56,070 nt of DNA from SKPH01 sp051748565 (GCA_051748565.1 JBNJHN010000009.1:1-56070), one strand, 5' to 3'. Positions 44,948-54,162 are shown, counted from the first letter of the stretch. Numbers and translations: made by a program. Notes: a model not told the origin generated them from the letters alone.

Positions 44948-47592
44948 TATCCGGAAAATATGTATATCCTTTTGAAGAGGGAGATAAATCAATGAAGAGC
45001 CTTCTGGGCGGGAAAGGGGCTAATTTAGCAGAGATGGCCCGTATAGGCCTGCCCGTTCCTCCCGGATTTATTATCACCACGGAAGCCTGTAATAATTACC
45101 TGGGAAAGGATCAAGGGCTCTGGTCGGAGTTGACCGATGAAATTCTTGATAATCTGAAGTTATTGGAAGAAGAAACAGGACGTTCTTTCGGAAGCAATCA
45201 GCCGCTTTTATTATCAGTGCGGTCCGGCGCTGTTATTTCTATGCCGGGAATGATGGATACAATACTGAACCTTGGTTTAAACAATTCAACAGTTGAGTCC
45301 CTGGGCCATGAAACCGGTAATCACCGTTTTGCTCTGGATTGTTATCGACGTTTCATTCAGATGTTTGCCGGTGTTGTACTAAACGTCAGCCACTACAGTT
45401 TTGAAAACATCCTTACTGAAATTAGAAAGCATAAACAGGTTCGGACTGACGCTGAACTTGCTCAATCAGATCTTGAAAAAGTTGTTGATGCTTTCCTGGA
45501 AATTGTTCGTAAGGAGACGGGTGAAGAATTCCCACAGGACCCAAAAACACAGTTATTACTGGCAGTGGAGGCGGTATTTAGATCATGGAATACGCCCCGG
45601 GCAGTGGTTTATCGAAAAGCGAATCGCATACCGGACAATCTGGGCACTGCTGTTAATGTACAGGCCATGGTTTTCGGTAACCTTAGTGATGACAGCGGAA
45701 CAGGGGTAGCATTTACCCGTAATCCATCAACAGGCGAACCGAAGCTTTACGGAGAATACCTGCTCAACGCTCAGGGGGAAGATGTGGTCGCCGGTATTCG
45801 CACTCCCCGGCCATTGGAAGAGTTAAAGCATGATATGCCCGAAGTATACAGGCAATTCGTTGATACTTGCCAAATTCTCGAAAAGCATTACCGTAATATT
45901 CAGGATATTGAATTTACAATAGAACGGGGTAAATTATACATGCTTCAAACCCGCACCGGGAAAACAACCTCAGCGGCAGCAATTCGTATAGCTGTTGACC
46001 TGGTAAAAGAAGGGCTGATTAATAAATCAGAAACACTTCAAAGGATAGAGCCGGAACAGCTTGAACACCTGCTGCACTGCCGTATTGATCCGGATGTAAA
46101 AATGGATGTAATTGCCCGTGGGTTGCCTGCTTCACCCGGTGCTGCTTCGGGAAAAGTGGTTTTCGATGCCGACCGTGCTTTGGAAATGGCCAATGCCGGG
46201 GAAAAAGTTCTGTTGGTACGTCCTGAAACAACACCTGATGATATCCATGGTATTATAGCTGCTGAGGGTATTTTGACCAGCCGGGGGGGCATGACCAGTC
46301 ATGCTGCAGTTGTTGCCCGTGGTATGGGTAAACCGTGTGTATGCGGGTGTGATGATCTTTCAATTGACCTGGGGAAAGGCGTTTTTTACATTAAAAACAC
46401 CAAATACACAGAAGGGGAATTACTTTCTATTGATGGAAGCAACGGGAATGTATTTTTGGGCGAAGCACCTTTGATCGAACCCCAGTTTTCCGGGGAATTC
46501 CACGAACTTATGGGTTGGGCGGACGAAATACGCCGCCTTAAAGTGCGTGCTAACGCAGATAACCCTGAAGACGCTCGCCGTGCCGTTGAAATGGGCGCCC
46601 AGGGCATCGGTCTCTGCCGCACCGAGCATATGTTTATGGCAGCGGATCGTATCCCCGTGGTTCAGAAGATGATCCTTTCATCAAACCTGGAAGAACGTGA
46701 AGTAGCACTGAGAGAGCTTTTACCGATGCAGCAGGATGATTTTAAGGGTATTTTGAAAGAAATGGTCGGAAAACCGGTAACAATTCGTCTCCTTGACCCA
46801 CCGCTTCATGAATTCTTACCGGACAGGGAAGAGCTTCTTCTCGAAGTAGATCGCCTGCAAAGAGAAAAGGGCGATAAATCTGAGCTGCGAAAGAAAGAAA
46901 TTCTACTTCAGAAAGTTCAGTCACTATCCGAATACAATCCAATGCTCGGACACCGCGGCTGCCGACTGGGCCTGGTTTACCCCGAAATATATGAGATGCA
47001 GGTAAAGGCAATACTTTTAGCAGTTTTTGAACTTCTCGACGAAGGAGTTCCTGCAGGGGATTTACAGCCGGAAATTATGATTCCATTGGTTGGGCATCGT
47101 GAAGAGATGGAAAATATGAAGCAGTTGGTTGACGATACGGCTTCAGCAGTTTTTAAAGACCAGGGAAGGCAGCTGCCTTACCTGGTCGGTACAATGATAG
47201 AGTTGCCGCGGGCCTGTCTTGTTGCCGATCAGCTGGCCGGGGTGGCTTCCTTTTTCTCTTTTGGGACAAATGATCTGACCCAGACCACACTTGGTTATAG
47301 CCGGGATGATTCCGAAGGCAAATTTTTACCATTTTACCTTCAGCGAAAAATACTCAAAGCTAATCCTTTTGCAGAGATAGATCGGGAAGGTGTCGGAAGG
47401 CTGGTTGAAATAGCTATAGATAAGGGGCGTTCTGCAAACCCAAATCTTAAAATCGGGGTTTGCGGAGAACACGGTGGTGATCCTGCCTCAATTGAATTTT
47501 TCAATACCGTGGGGTTGGAGTATGTCAGCTGCTCACCCTATCGCCTGCCTATTGCCCGTTTGGCAGCAGCAAGGGCAACACTTTTGGGATAG
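44944..47592 (+). CDS. ppdK: Pyruvate, phosphate dikinase
   Basis: The 882-aa enzyme interconverts pyruvate+ATP+Pi and PEP+AMP+PPi. It has the nucleotide-binding domain (LLGGKGANLAEMARIGLPVPPGF; LSVRSGAVISMPGMMDTILNLG), the catalytic His in GGMTSHAAVVARGMGKPCV, and the C-terminal PEP domain (GIGLCRTEHMF, GTNDLTQTTLGYSRDD, CGEHGGDP). TTG start overlapping ppsR by 4 bases. In anaerobes it often serves glycolysis or PEP synthesis and is regulated by the adjacent PpsR. Confidence 0.98.
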   Translation: MISGKYVYPFEEGDKSMKSLLGGKGANLAEMARIGLPVPPGFIITTEACNNYLGKDQGLWSELTDEILDNLKLLEEETGRSFGSNQPLLLSVRSGAVISMPGMMDTILNLGLNNSTVESLGHETGNHRFALDCYRRFIQMFAGVVLNVSHYSFENILTEIRKHKQVRTDAELAQSDLEKVVDAFLEIVRKETGEEFPQDPKTQLLLAVEAVFRSWNTPRAVVYRKANRIPDNLGTAVNVQAMVFGNLSDDSGTGVAFTRNPSTGEPKLYGEYLLNAQGEDVVAGIRTPRPLEELKHDMPEVYRQFVDTCQILEKHYRNIQDIEFTIERGKLYMLQTRTGKTTSAAAIRIAVDLVKEGLINKSETLQRIEPEQLEHLLHCRIDPDVKMDVIARGLPASPGAASGKVVFDADRALEMANAGEKVLLVRPETTPDDIHGIIAAEGILTSRGGMTSHAAVVARGMGKPCVCGCDDLSIDLGKGVFYIKNTKYTEGELLSIDGSNGNVFLGEAPLIEPQFSGEFHELMGWADEIRRLKVRANADNPEDARRAVEMGAQGIGLCRTEHMFMAADRIPVVQKMILSSNLEEREVALRELLPMQQDDFKGILKEMVGKPVTIRLLDPPLHEFLPDREELLLEVDRLQREKGDKSELRKKEILLQKVQSLSEYNPMLGHRGCRLGLVYPEIYEMQVKAILLAVFELLDEGVPAGDLQPEIMIPLVGHREEMENMKQLVDDTASAVFKDQGRQLPYLVGTMIELPRACLVADQLAGVASFFSFGTNDLTQTTLGYSRDDSEGKFLPFYLQRKILKANPFAEIDREGVGRLVEIAIDKGRSANPNLKIGVCGEHGGDPASIEFFNTVGLEYVSCSPYRLPIARLAAARATLLG

Positions 47593-47698
47593 AATAGTTT
47601 AAAGATTTAATCTTAAAATTGTCAGTTGATATAAACAGGAGAACTAATTTTTATGGCGAATAAGAGATAAGTTAAAAATGTAGCAAGGAGTGATCTAA

Positions 47699-49786
47699 TT
47701 GACCCAACATGATAAACAAGAATTAGCTTTAGACAGTATTTACCCACCCTGCCAATCTGCATGTCCGCTGCACCAGGGTGTCCGTGATTATTTGCTGGCT
47801 ATTGCTACCGGTGATTTTGATCGGGCACTGGCGATAATCAAAGAAACAAACCCGCTTCCATTCGTTTGCGGGACTATTTGTGCTCATCATTGTGAAGATG
47901 AGTGCCGGCGTAACGATGTGGATAAACCACCTTCAATTCGTGGTCTCAAGCGCTTTGCTTTGGAATACGGCAATGCTAAAGTGCAGCCTTTGGTGGACGG
48001 ACCCAAAGTAAAGGGGAAGGTGGCCGTCATAGGTGCCGGGCCTTCAGGCTTAACAGCTGCTTTTGACCTTGCCCGTCTGGGCGCTGAAGTAACCGTTTTC
48101 GATCGTGAAACTTCAGCCGGTGGTGCTGTCCGTCACTATATCCCTCTTTATCGTCTGCCTGATGAAGCTATAGATCAGGATATCGATGAAATTGCCGAGC
48201 AGGGTGTGGAATTTAAATTTGGGATTGAGTTGGGTAAAGATATTACTATTGAAAAACTTGAACAGGATGGTTATAACTCGATCCTGCTGGCTATGGGCCT
48301 GCCTGTAAGTCGTGGACTCAATATTCCCGGAGCCGATGGAGATGGGATTCTATATGCCCTTCCGTTCCTGAAAGCGGTTAAGCGGGAAGGTTTTAAGTTT
48401 GAAGGTGCCCCGACTGTTATTGTTATCGGTGGGGGTAATGTGGCTATGGATGTTGCCCGTTCAGCCCTTCGTGCCGGGGCAGCCAAGGTAAAACTGGCCT
48501 GCCTGGAATGTGATGAAGAAATGCCGGCATTTGAATGGGAAATCGAGGAAGCGAGGGAAGAGGGTATTGAATTTAATACTTCCTGGGGTCCTGATACCAT
48601 TAGACGGGAAAACGGTAAGGTATCTGGTTTAGAGCTGGTTGAATGTAGTTGTGTCTTTGATGAAGAAGGACTTTTTAACCCTACCTTCAATGAATCTAAC
48701 AAAGAAGTTCTGAGTGGTGATATCGTAATCTTTGCCATCGGACAGGGAGGCGATCCTGAACCGCTGCGCGACGAAATCGAAATTGACGATCGGGGCCGCC
48801 TAGTTTACAATCCCAATAAAATGGCCACCAGCAGAGAAGGTGTGTTTAGCTGTGGTGAAATGATTACAGGCCCCGGTTCTGCTGTTGAGGCCATGGGTAA
48901 CGGACGCCTTGCCGCCCAGGCCATTGCCAGTTATCTTAAAGGAGAAATTTTTGACAGTGCAAGAGTTGAGTTTGAAGAAAAACCGGTTCTCGACAAACTC
49001 GACGAAAAAGTTGCAGGCGAAATTGACCATATGGAACGTCATAAAATTCCAATGATTTCTCCCGAAGAGAGGGTTCGCCATTTTAAACAGGCCGAATTGG
49101 GTTATGATATCGAAACTGCGATATGCGAAGCCCGTCGCTGCCTGACCTGTGCTGCCGGCGCCTTGCAGGACGAAGATCTCTGTGTGCACTGTCTTACCTG
49201 TATGCGTATTTGCCCCTATGATGTTCCGGTAATAAATGAAGAAGGCAAGGTAAGTGTACGCAATGAGCAGTGCCAGGCCTGTGGTCTTTGCCTTAGTTTC
49301 TGCCCGGTCTACGCAATAAGTTTCCGTGCACCCTATCTCCAGGAAGCTATCGATTCAATAGAACCTGCTGTCGGGGAACTCCTGGCCAGGCGCAATGGTG
49401 AACCGACCATTCTGGCAATTACCTGTTCTTATGGCGCATTTGCCCTGCCCGATTTTATAAATCAGGAACATAAGGATATTGCTGTTGTGCGCTATCCATG
49501 TGTAGGAAAACTGGATACTGCTCATCTGCTTAAGGCCATTGAACTTGGTGTTGATAAAGTTGTAATCATCGGGTGCAGTGAGAGTGATAAATTCAACTGT
49601 CAGTATAAAGATATTAGTTATTGGTCGGAGAAAAAAGTCGAACATGCCTGTGATTTAATTGAAATGCTCGGCCTGGAACGCGAAAGCATCTCTTATACCG
49701 AACTGGCAGGCGAAGACATTGAAAAATTTGCCCAGGTTGTTACCGAAGCGGCAACTAAACCGAAGCAAGAAGAAGATGAATCATAA
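47699..49786 (+). CDS. GltD-like flavoprotein fused to two [4Fe-4S] ferredoxin motifs and an MvhD-like domain
   Basis: The 695-aa protein has four parts. Residues 15-75 hold GltD-type cluster cysteines (PCQSACPLHQGVRDYL, CGTICAHHCEDECRR). Residues 105-450 form an FAD/NAD(P)-binding oxidoreductase (VAVIGAGPSGLTAAFDLA; VIVIGGGNVAMDVARS). Residues about 500-545 hold two ferredoxin motifs (CVHCLTCMRICPY and CQACGLCLSFCPV). Residues 560-690 resemble MvhD, the hydrogenase delta subunit that links to heterodisulfide reductases (ITCSYGAFALPDF, VVRYPCVGKLD, VVIIGCSESDKF). Such fusions link NAD(P)H, ferredoxin and a further partner; no hdrABC or hydrogenase genes are present. It stands alone after ppdK and ends at a strong terminator. 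Confidence 0.86.
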   Translation: MTQHDKQELALDSIYPPCQSACPLHQGVRDYLLAIATGDFDRALAIIKETNPLPFVCGTICAHHCEDECRRNDVDKPPSIRGLKRFALEYGNAKVQPLVDGPKVKGKVAVIGAGPSGLTAAFDLARLGAEVTVFDRETSAGGAVRHYIPLYRLPDEAIDQDIDEIAEQGVEFKFGIELGKDITIEKLEQDGYNSILLAMGLPVSRGLNIPGADGDGILYALPFLKAVKREGFKFEGAPTVIVIGGGNVAMDVARSALRAGAAKVKLACLECDEEMPAFEWEIEEAREEGIEFNTSWGPDTIRRENGKVSGLELVECSCVFDEEGLFNPTFNESNKEVLSGDIVIFAIGQGGDPEPLRDEIEIDDRGRLVYNPNKMATSREGVFSCGEMITGPGSAVEAMGNGRLAAQAIASYLKGEIFDSARVEFEEKPVLDKLDEKVAGEIDHMERHKIPMISPEERVRHFKQAELGYDIETAICEARRCLTCAAGALQDEDLCVHCLTCMRICPYDVPVINEEGKVSVRNEQCQACGLCLSFCPVYAISFRAPYLQEAIDSIEPAVGELLARRNGEPTILAITCSYGAFALPDFINQEHKDIAVVRYPCVGKLDTAHLLKAIELGVDKVVIIGCSESDKFNCQYKDISYWSEKKVEHACDLIEMLGLERESISYTELAGEDIEKFAQVVTEAATKPKQEEDES

Positions 49787-49808
49787 GAAACACCAGGATA
49801 GAACTAGC

Positions 49809-49847
49809 AAAGCCCCGGGTCTATTTAAATACCGGGGCTTTTGTTTT
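49809..49847 (+). terminator. Strong intrinsic terminator after the flavoprotein gene
   Basis: A 10-bp perfect stem, AAAGCCCCGG (49809-49818) with CCGGGGCTTT (49832-49841), followed by TGTTTT. It lies 23 bases after the stop codon. Confidence 0.9.
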
Positions 49848-50004
49848 ATTTTGAAATTTACCAAGCAGGAAAGTCTGGTCAGCTGTCGAATAAGATTACA
49901 TGCTGAATGGAACAAAAAATGGTTCCAGTTAGTCTATTTTTTAAGGAGCGGCAATAACTAAGAGGCTGGATAAACTTTCATGTGAATATATGATCTGGGA
50001 TCAC
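49848..50004 (+). other. Interval between two terminators, no gene seen
   Basis: About 157 bases separate two intrinsic terminators upstream of dnaG. A TGGAAC/GTTCCA hairpin is near 49909-49927. I see no reading frame with a good start and no consensus promoter. It may be leader sequence for dnaG or an unannotated small RNA. Confidence 0.4.
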
Positions 50005-50035
50005 CTCGTCTCAGTTCCCGAGATGGGTTTTTTTT
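50005..50035 (+). terminator. Second intrinsic terminator upstream of dnaG
   Basis: CTCGTCTC (50005-50012) pairs with GAGATGGG (50020-50027) including two G-T pairs, then eight T residues. Confidence 0.7.
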
Positions 50036-50100
50036 ATCTGCCGCCAGAAGAGTATAAATTGCTGTAATTATATAAACAAAAAAAATGATGGGTGTTAAAG

Positions 50101-51909
50101 ATGCCACAGGGCATACCGGAGGACGTAATTGACGAGATCAGACAGCGTACCGATCTGGTGGGTTTAGTCGGGGAGTATCTCAAGCTTGAACGGAGAGGCA
50201 AAAACATGGTAGGCCTTTGTCCTTTTCACAGTGAGAAAACTCCTTCATTTTCCGTGTCGCCTGAAAAACAGCTATTTCACTGTTTCGGTTGTGGAGCATC
50301 CGGCAATGTTTTCAGCCTGATCATGCAGATGGAAAAGCTTACTTTCCCTGAAGCAGCCCGTTTTTTAGCCAGGCGTTCAGGAGTGAATATTCCCGAACGC
50401 AGGTCAATATTACCCGGTGAGGAAGATTTAAAAGAGAAAATATACAAGCTTAATCACCTGGCTGCCCGGTTTTACGCTTATTGCCTGCACAAAACGGAAC
50501 CGGGTAAGAGAGTTCTCGATTATTTGCAAAATAGAGGAATCAGGCGGGAAATAATAGAATTATTTATCTTAGGTTATGCTCCGGCTGATTGGACCGGCTT
50601 TTTTAATTTTGCCCAAAAAAAAGGGTTTTCACCCGATCTAATCATGAAGGCAGGGCTTGTTTCACCGGGAAAAGATAAAGGCTATTATGACCGTTTTCGG
50701 GATCGTTTAATATTTCCTATTTTTAATATAAGTGGAACCGTGGCAGGTTTTGGTGGCCGTGTTCTTGAAGAGGGATCAAAAAGCGGACCCAAATACTTAA
50801 ATTCTCCGGAAACGCTTGTCTTTAATAAGGGATCCATGCTTTACGGGTTAAATTTAGCCCGTGAAGAAATTAGAAGGGGTAAAAAAGCAGTAGTTATGGA
50901 AGGCTATACAGATGTTATTACTGCTTTTCAAGCAGGTATAAAGAACGTTGTCGCTTCTCTCGGCACAGCGCTTTCTGCAGAACAGGCTCGGTTGCTGCGC
51001 TATCAGGCTGATACTGTAGTTACAGCTTACGATTCAGACAGCGCCGGAGAAGCAGCAACCTGGAGAGGATTGGCTATTCTGCAGGCCAGTGGCTGCCTGG
51101 TGCAGGTAGCCGAGCTTCCTGGGGGCAGTGATCCCGACAGTTTTATAAAGGAAAATGGCCCGGAAGCCTTTAATGTTCTTTTAGAAGACTCCGAGCCGCT
51201 AATGGAATACCGGCTGAAACAGCTTAAAAAAAGATTTGACCTGGCTTCGGATAAGGGGAGAATAAACTATATCGAGGAGTTAATGCCTTTTCTTATGGCA
51301 GCTGTGAATCAGGTTGAACAGGATTTTTACCTGAAGCGGGCTTCCGAAGAACTTGGTGTTGATGAAGAAGCCCTGCGTGGTGAATTAAAAAAAAGACGTA
51401 GAAAAGGCAGTCGATACAAAGAAGCAAGTGAAAATGAACCTCCCGCCGCAAAGAAAAAGATTAATGCACGTCCAGAAGAAAAAAATTTATTATCTTTAAT
51501 GCTTCAAAGCAAGGAAATAGCACAGCTGGGGCGAAATCTTTTAAATGTAGAGTATATAGATGATCCAAAGGTTAGAAAAATTGTCGAGGCTATTTGGAGC
51601 TTAATGGAAGAGGAAGCTGTTCTCAGCGCAGAAAAATTGGTTAACCGATTTGAGGATCAGGAAATTGTCACTTTGATTACTGAATCGGTAACTGATCCCG
51701 CTTTGCAGGATCTGCCATCCAAGACAGCGAAACGTATGGTTGAGGATAGTATCAAGAGGCTTAACAAAGTCTGGAAGGATAAAAAACTAAAAGAACTGAA
51801 AATAAAGAGGGAAAATTTTGAATCCCGTGGGTTGCATGAACAGGCAATGGAAGTATATCTTGAAGAACAAAATTTGATCAACAAAAAAGACGGCGACCCT
51901 TACCGTTAG
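50101..51909 (+). CDS. dnaG: DNA primase
   Basis: The 602-aa primase has the CHC2 zinc finger (CPFHSEKTPSFSVSPEK, then HCFGCGASGN), the catalytic core with TOPRIM residues (VVMEGYTDVITA, VTAYDSDSAGEAAT) and a C-terminal DnaB-binding region. I use the ATG at 50101 (starts MPQGIPEDVIDEI); GTG at 50092 is the alternative. Both have weak ribosome binding sites. rpoD follows by 18 bases, the usual macromolecular-synthesis operon without rpsU between them. Confidence 0.97.
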   Translation: MPQGIPEDVIDEIRQRTDLVGLVGEYLKLERRGKNMVGLCPFHSEKTPSFSVSPEKQLFHCFGCGASGNVFSLIMQMEKLTFPEAARFLARRSGVNIPERRSILPGEEDLKEKIYKLNHLAARFYAYCLHKTEPGKRVLDYLQNRGIRREIIELFILGYAPADWTGFFNFAQKKGFSPDLIMKAGLVSPGKDKGYYDRFRDRLIFPIFNISGTVAGFGGRVLEEGSKSGPKYLNSPETLVFNKGSMLYGLNLAREEIRRGKKAVVMEGYTDVITAFQAGIKNVVASLGTALSAEQARLLRYQADTVVTAYDSDSAGEAATWRGLAILQASGCLVQVAELPGGSDPDSFIKENGPEAFNVLLEDSEPLMEYRLKQLKKRFDLASDKGRINYIEELMPFLMAAVNQVEQDFYLKRASEELGVDEEALRGELKKRRRKGSRYKEASENEPPAAKKKINARPEEKNLLSLMLQSKEIAQLGRNLLNVEYIDDPKVRKIVEAIWSLMEEEAVLSAEKLVNRFEDQEIVTLITESVTDPALQDLPSKTAKRMVEDSIKRLNKVWKDKKLKELKIKRENFESRGLHEQAMEVYLEEQNLINKKDGDPYR

Positions 51910-51927
51910 GAAAAGGAGGGGATTGCA

Positions 51928-53040
51928 ATGACTAAAGATATAGAGAAGACGTTATCCCTGGAAGATGCTCAACTTGAATTAGTTGAACGCGGAAAAAACA
52001 AGGGTTCTATAAGTTATAAAGAAATTGTTGAAACCCTTCAACCTTACGAGCTGTCAGTTGAAGCACTTGATAACTTCTATGATAAATTGGCCCAGCATGG
52101 GATTGAGATTACTGATGATAGCACTGCAGGAATATCCGGAACTGCCCGGGATGATGATACTGAAGAAACAAAGACCAGTGGAAGCCCACTTCTGGCGGTT
52201 CCGGAAGGGGTAACTGTTAACGATCCTGTTCGGATGTATTTAAAAGAAATCGGAAAGATCCCGCTACTTACTTCCGAAGAAGAGGTTGAGCTGGCCAAGG
52301 CTATCGAACAGAACAGTGAAGATGCCAGGCGCCGTTTGGCCGAAGCTAATCTTCGTCTGGTTGTCAGCATTGCCAAAAAATATGTTGGAAGAGGGATGCT
52401 CTTTCTTGATCTTATTCAGGAAGGCAACCTTGGCCTTATTAAAGCTGTGGAAAAGTTTGATTACCGAAAAGGTTATAAATTCAGCACATATGCTACCTGG
52501 TGGATTCGCCAGGCTATAACCCGGGCCATTGCCGATCAGGCCCGTACCATCCGGATACCTGTCCACATGGTTGAAACAATCAACAAACTGATTCGTATTT
52601 CCCGCCAGCTGGTTCAGGAATTGGGCCGTGAACCGCTGCCGGAAGAGATTGCCCAGGAAATGAATATCAGTGAAGACAGGGTAAGAGAAATCCTTAAAAT
52701 TGCCCAGGAACCGGTCTCATTGGAAACCCCAATCGGCGAGGAAGACGACAGTCATCTTGGTGATTTTATCGAAGACCACGAAGCTCAGGCCCCTGCTGAT
52801 GCAGCGGCTTTTGAACTGCTCAAAGAGCAGCTGGAAGATGTACTTGATACTCTTTCTGCGAGAGAAGAGAAAGTTTTACGTTTACGCTTCGGCCTTGATG
52901 ACGGGCGCTCGCGGACACTTGAAGAGGTCGGGCAGTTTTTCGGGGTTACCCGTGAAAGGATACGCCAGATTGAAGCCAAGGCGTTGCGCAAATTGCGCCA
53001 CCCAATGCGCAGTAAACGCTTGCGGGATTATCTTGAATAA
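51928..53040 (+). CDS. rpoD: RNA polymerase primary sigma factor RpoD/SigA
   Basis: The 370-aa factor has a short acidic 1.1 region, region 1.2 (DPVRMYLKEIGKIPLLT), 2.1-2.4 (LRLVVSIAKKYVGRGMLFLDLIQEGNLGL, YKFSTYATWWIRQAI), 3, and 4.2 with the helix-turn-helix RTLEEVGQFFGVTRERIRQIEAKALRKL. It ends RLRDYLE, typical of SigA. AAAGGAGGGG precedes the ATG. A hairpin after the stop probably terminates the operon. Confidence 0.98.
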   Translation: MTKDIEKTLSLEDAQLELVERGKNKGSISYKEIVETLQPYELSVEALDNFYDKLAQHGIEITDDSTAGISGTARDDDTEETKTSGSPLLAVPEGVTVNDPVRMYLKEIGKIPLLTSEEEVELAKAIEQNSEDARRRLAEANLRLVVSIAKKYVGRGMLFLDLIQEGNLGLIKAVEKFDYRKGYKFSTYATWWIRQAITRAIADQARTIRIPVHMVETINKLIRISRQLVQELGREPLPEEIAQEMNISEDRVREILKIAQEPVSLETPIGEEDDSHLGDFIEDHEAQAPADAAAFELLKEQLEDVLDTLSAREEKVLRLRFGLDDGRSRTLEEVGQFFGVTRERIRQIEAKALRKLRHPMRSKRLRDYLE

Positions 53041-53062
53041 AAAAGCCATGGTAGAAAAAAAC

Positions 53063-53088
53063 AAACAAGTCCCTTGACGGGCTTGTTT
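53063..53088 (+). terminator. Hairpin after rpoD overlapping the tRNA-Asn promoter
   Basis: AAACAAG (53063-53069), a bulged T and CCC pair with GGG and CTTGTTT (53079-53088) around a TTGAC loop. The following T-run is poor, so efficiency is uncertain. The loop contributes the -35 box of the next promoter. Confidence 0.5.
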
Positions 53089-53102
53089 CATTTAAGTATA
53101 AT
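53074..53102 (+). promoter_or_regulatory. Promoter of tRNA-Asn
   Basis: TTGACG (53074-53079), 17-base spacer, TATAAT (53097-53102), 16 bases before the tRNA. Its -35 sits in the loop of the preceding hairpin. Confidence 0.75.
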
Positions 53103-53117
53103 ACTTATGCCTAAGGT

Positions 53118-53192
53118 TCCTCAGTAGCTCAATGGCAGAGCGACCGGCTGTTAACCGGTAGGTTGCAGGTTCGAGTCCTGCCTGGGGAGCCA
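53118..53192 (+). tRNA. tRNA-Asn (anticodon GTT)
   Basis: The acceptor stem TCCTCAG pairs with CTGGGGA, the discriminator is G, and CCA is encoded. The anticodon loop CTGTTAA puts GTT at 53150-53152. The T-arm has GGTTCGAGTCC. Confidence 0.96.
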
Positions 53193-53263
53193 ATTTTATG
53201 TACATTTATAAAATAGCAGCTCTGCTTGTTTGGGTTGCTCTAACTGATTTTTATAGTATCTGT

Positions 53264-53944
53264 CTATCCGGCCTGCTTATCTTTTCGCCATTCACAACGT
53301 TCCCGTTTTGAACAGAAATCACAGGGTGCTGCAGAGTTGCTTAGATCCTTGCCACGTGGGATGACAAAAGAAACTGATTTTCGGGGGATCATTAAGCAGC
53401 TTTCAGTAAGGCGGATGCCAATTTCTTGCCCCGGCAGCACCGAAAACACCTCTCTTTGCTGCTCGATTGGCCAGCCTTCCTGGCCGGGTTGAGCCCTCAT
53501 GCCTAATTCCAGATCGAGATTGCATGCTTCAGTACTGATGACATCTTCAACAGCCTGGGCAACTTTACGGATGGCTGCAATACCGGCCCCATCGAGTGTT
53601 ACCGCCATAACCGGGTTTTCTTTCATCATATCTTCAACCCTGGTTTCCAGATTACTTCCGATGGTACAGAGAGCAATATTCAAATGGTCGGCTCCGGCCA
53701 TTGCCCTGGCGACCAGAGGACCTTCAAATGCTCCACCTTTAAAAGTAATTTTTTGGTGTTCAAAATCTTTTATCCTGACAACCTTGTATAAAGCAGACGG
53801 CTTGATCAAAGAGTGGGCTTCTTCGATTACAGCTTCTGCAGATTCGACCAAACGTTTGGAGGCGCACTCAGGATCAATACCCTGACCTCTTAAAACATCC
53901 TGGCATGTAAGGTTAAATTTAAAATCTTTAAAGTGTTTATACAA
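53264..53944 (-). CDS. Free-standing MetH reactivation-domain-like protein with C-terminal cysteine cluster
   Basis: The 226-aa protein resembles the activation domain of B12-dependent methionine synthase: MAVTLDGAGIAAIRK, then RAQPGQEGWPIEQQREVF and IGIRLTESCLMIPRKSVSFVI. There is no B12-binding or homocysteine/folate domain. The C-terminus adds CDFCSKRERC (CxxC-x5-C), absent from MetH, which could hold an Fe-S cluster. Anaerobes use free-standing activation-domain proteins with corrinoid methyltransferases. TTG start after GGGAGGTAATC. It sits between tRNA-Asn and tRNA-Met on the opposite strand. The role in reducing an inactive corrinoid is inferred. Confidence 0.8.
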   Translation of the reverse strand: MYKHFKDFKFNLTCQDVLRGQGIDPECASKRLVESAEAVIEEAHSLIKPSALYKVVRIKDFEHQKITFKGGAFEGPLVARAMAGADHLNIALCTIGSNLETRVEDMMKENPVMAVTLDGAGIAAIRKVAQAVEDVISTEACNLDLELGMRAQPGQEGWPIEQQREVFSVLPGQEIGIRLTESCLMIPRKSVSFVIPRGKDLSNSAAPCDFCSKRERCEWRKDKQAG

Positions 53945-54001
53945 GCAGATTACCTCCCATTCTGAAAATCCTGAGTTCTATTTTAACCTTATTCCAGGTT
54001 C

Positions 54002-54030
54002 TTGACAAGAATCTGCAGGGTATGTTATAT
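54002..54030 (+). promoter_or_regulatory. Promoter of the tRNA-Met/tRNA-Glu unit
   Basis: TTGACA (54002-54007), 17-base spacer and TTATAT (54025-54030). The tRNA-Met gene starts 50 bases later. Confidence 0.75.
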
Positions 54031-54080
54031 TCATATAGCTGTAAGATAAGCGCTTTAAAAAGGCCGCGATTTAAGAATGC

Positions 54081-54156
54081 GGGCCCATAGCTCAGTTGGA
54101 AGAGCTACCGGCTCATAACCGGTTGGTCCCAGGTTCGAGCCCTGGTGGGCCCACCA
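54081..54156 (+). tRNA. tRNA-Met (anticodon CAT), elongator type
   Basis: The acceptor stem GGGCCCA pairs with TGGGCCC, discriminator A, CCA encoded. Anticodon CAT is at 54114-54116. The G1-C72 pair excludes an initiator tRNA. A lysidine-modified tRNA-Ile (CAT) cannot be excluded by anticodon alone. Confidence 0.9.
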
Positions 54157-54162
54157 GATCAA

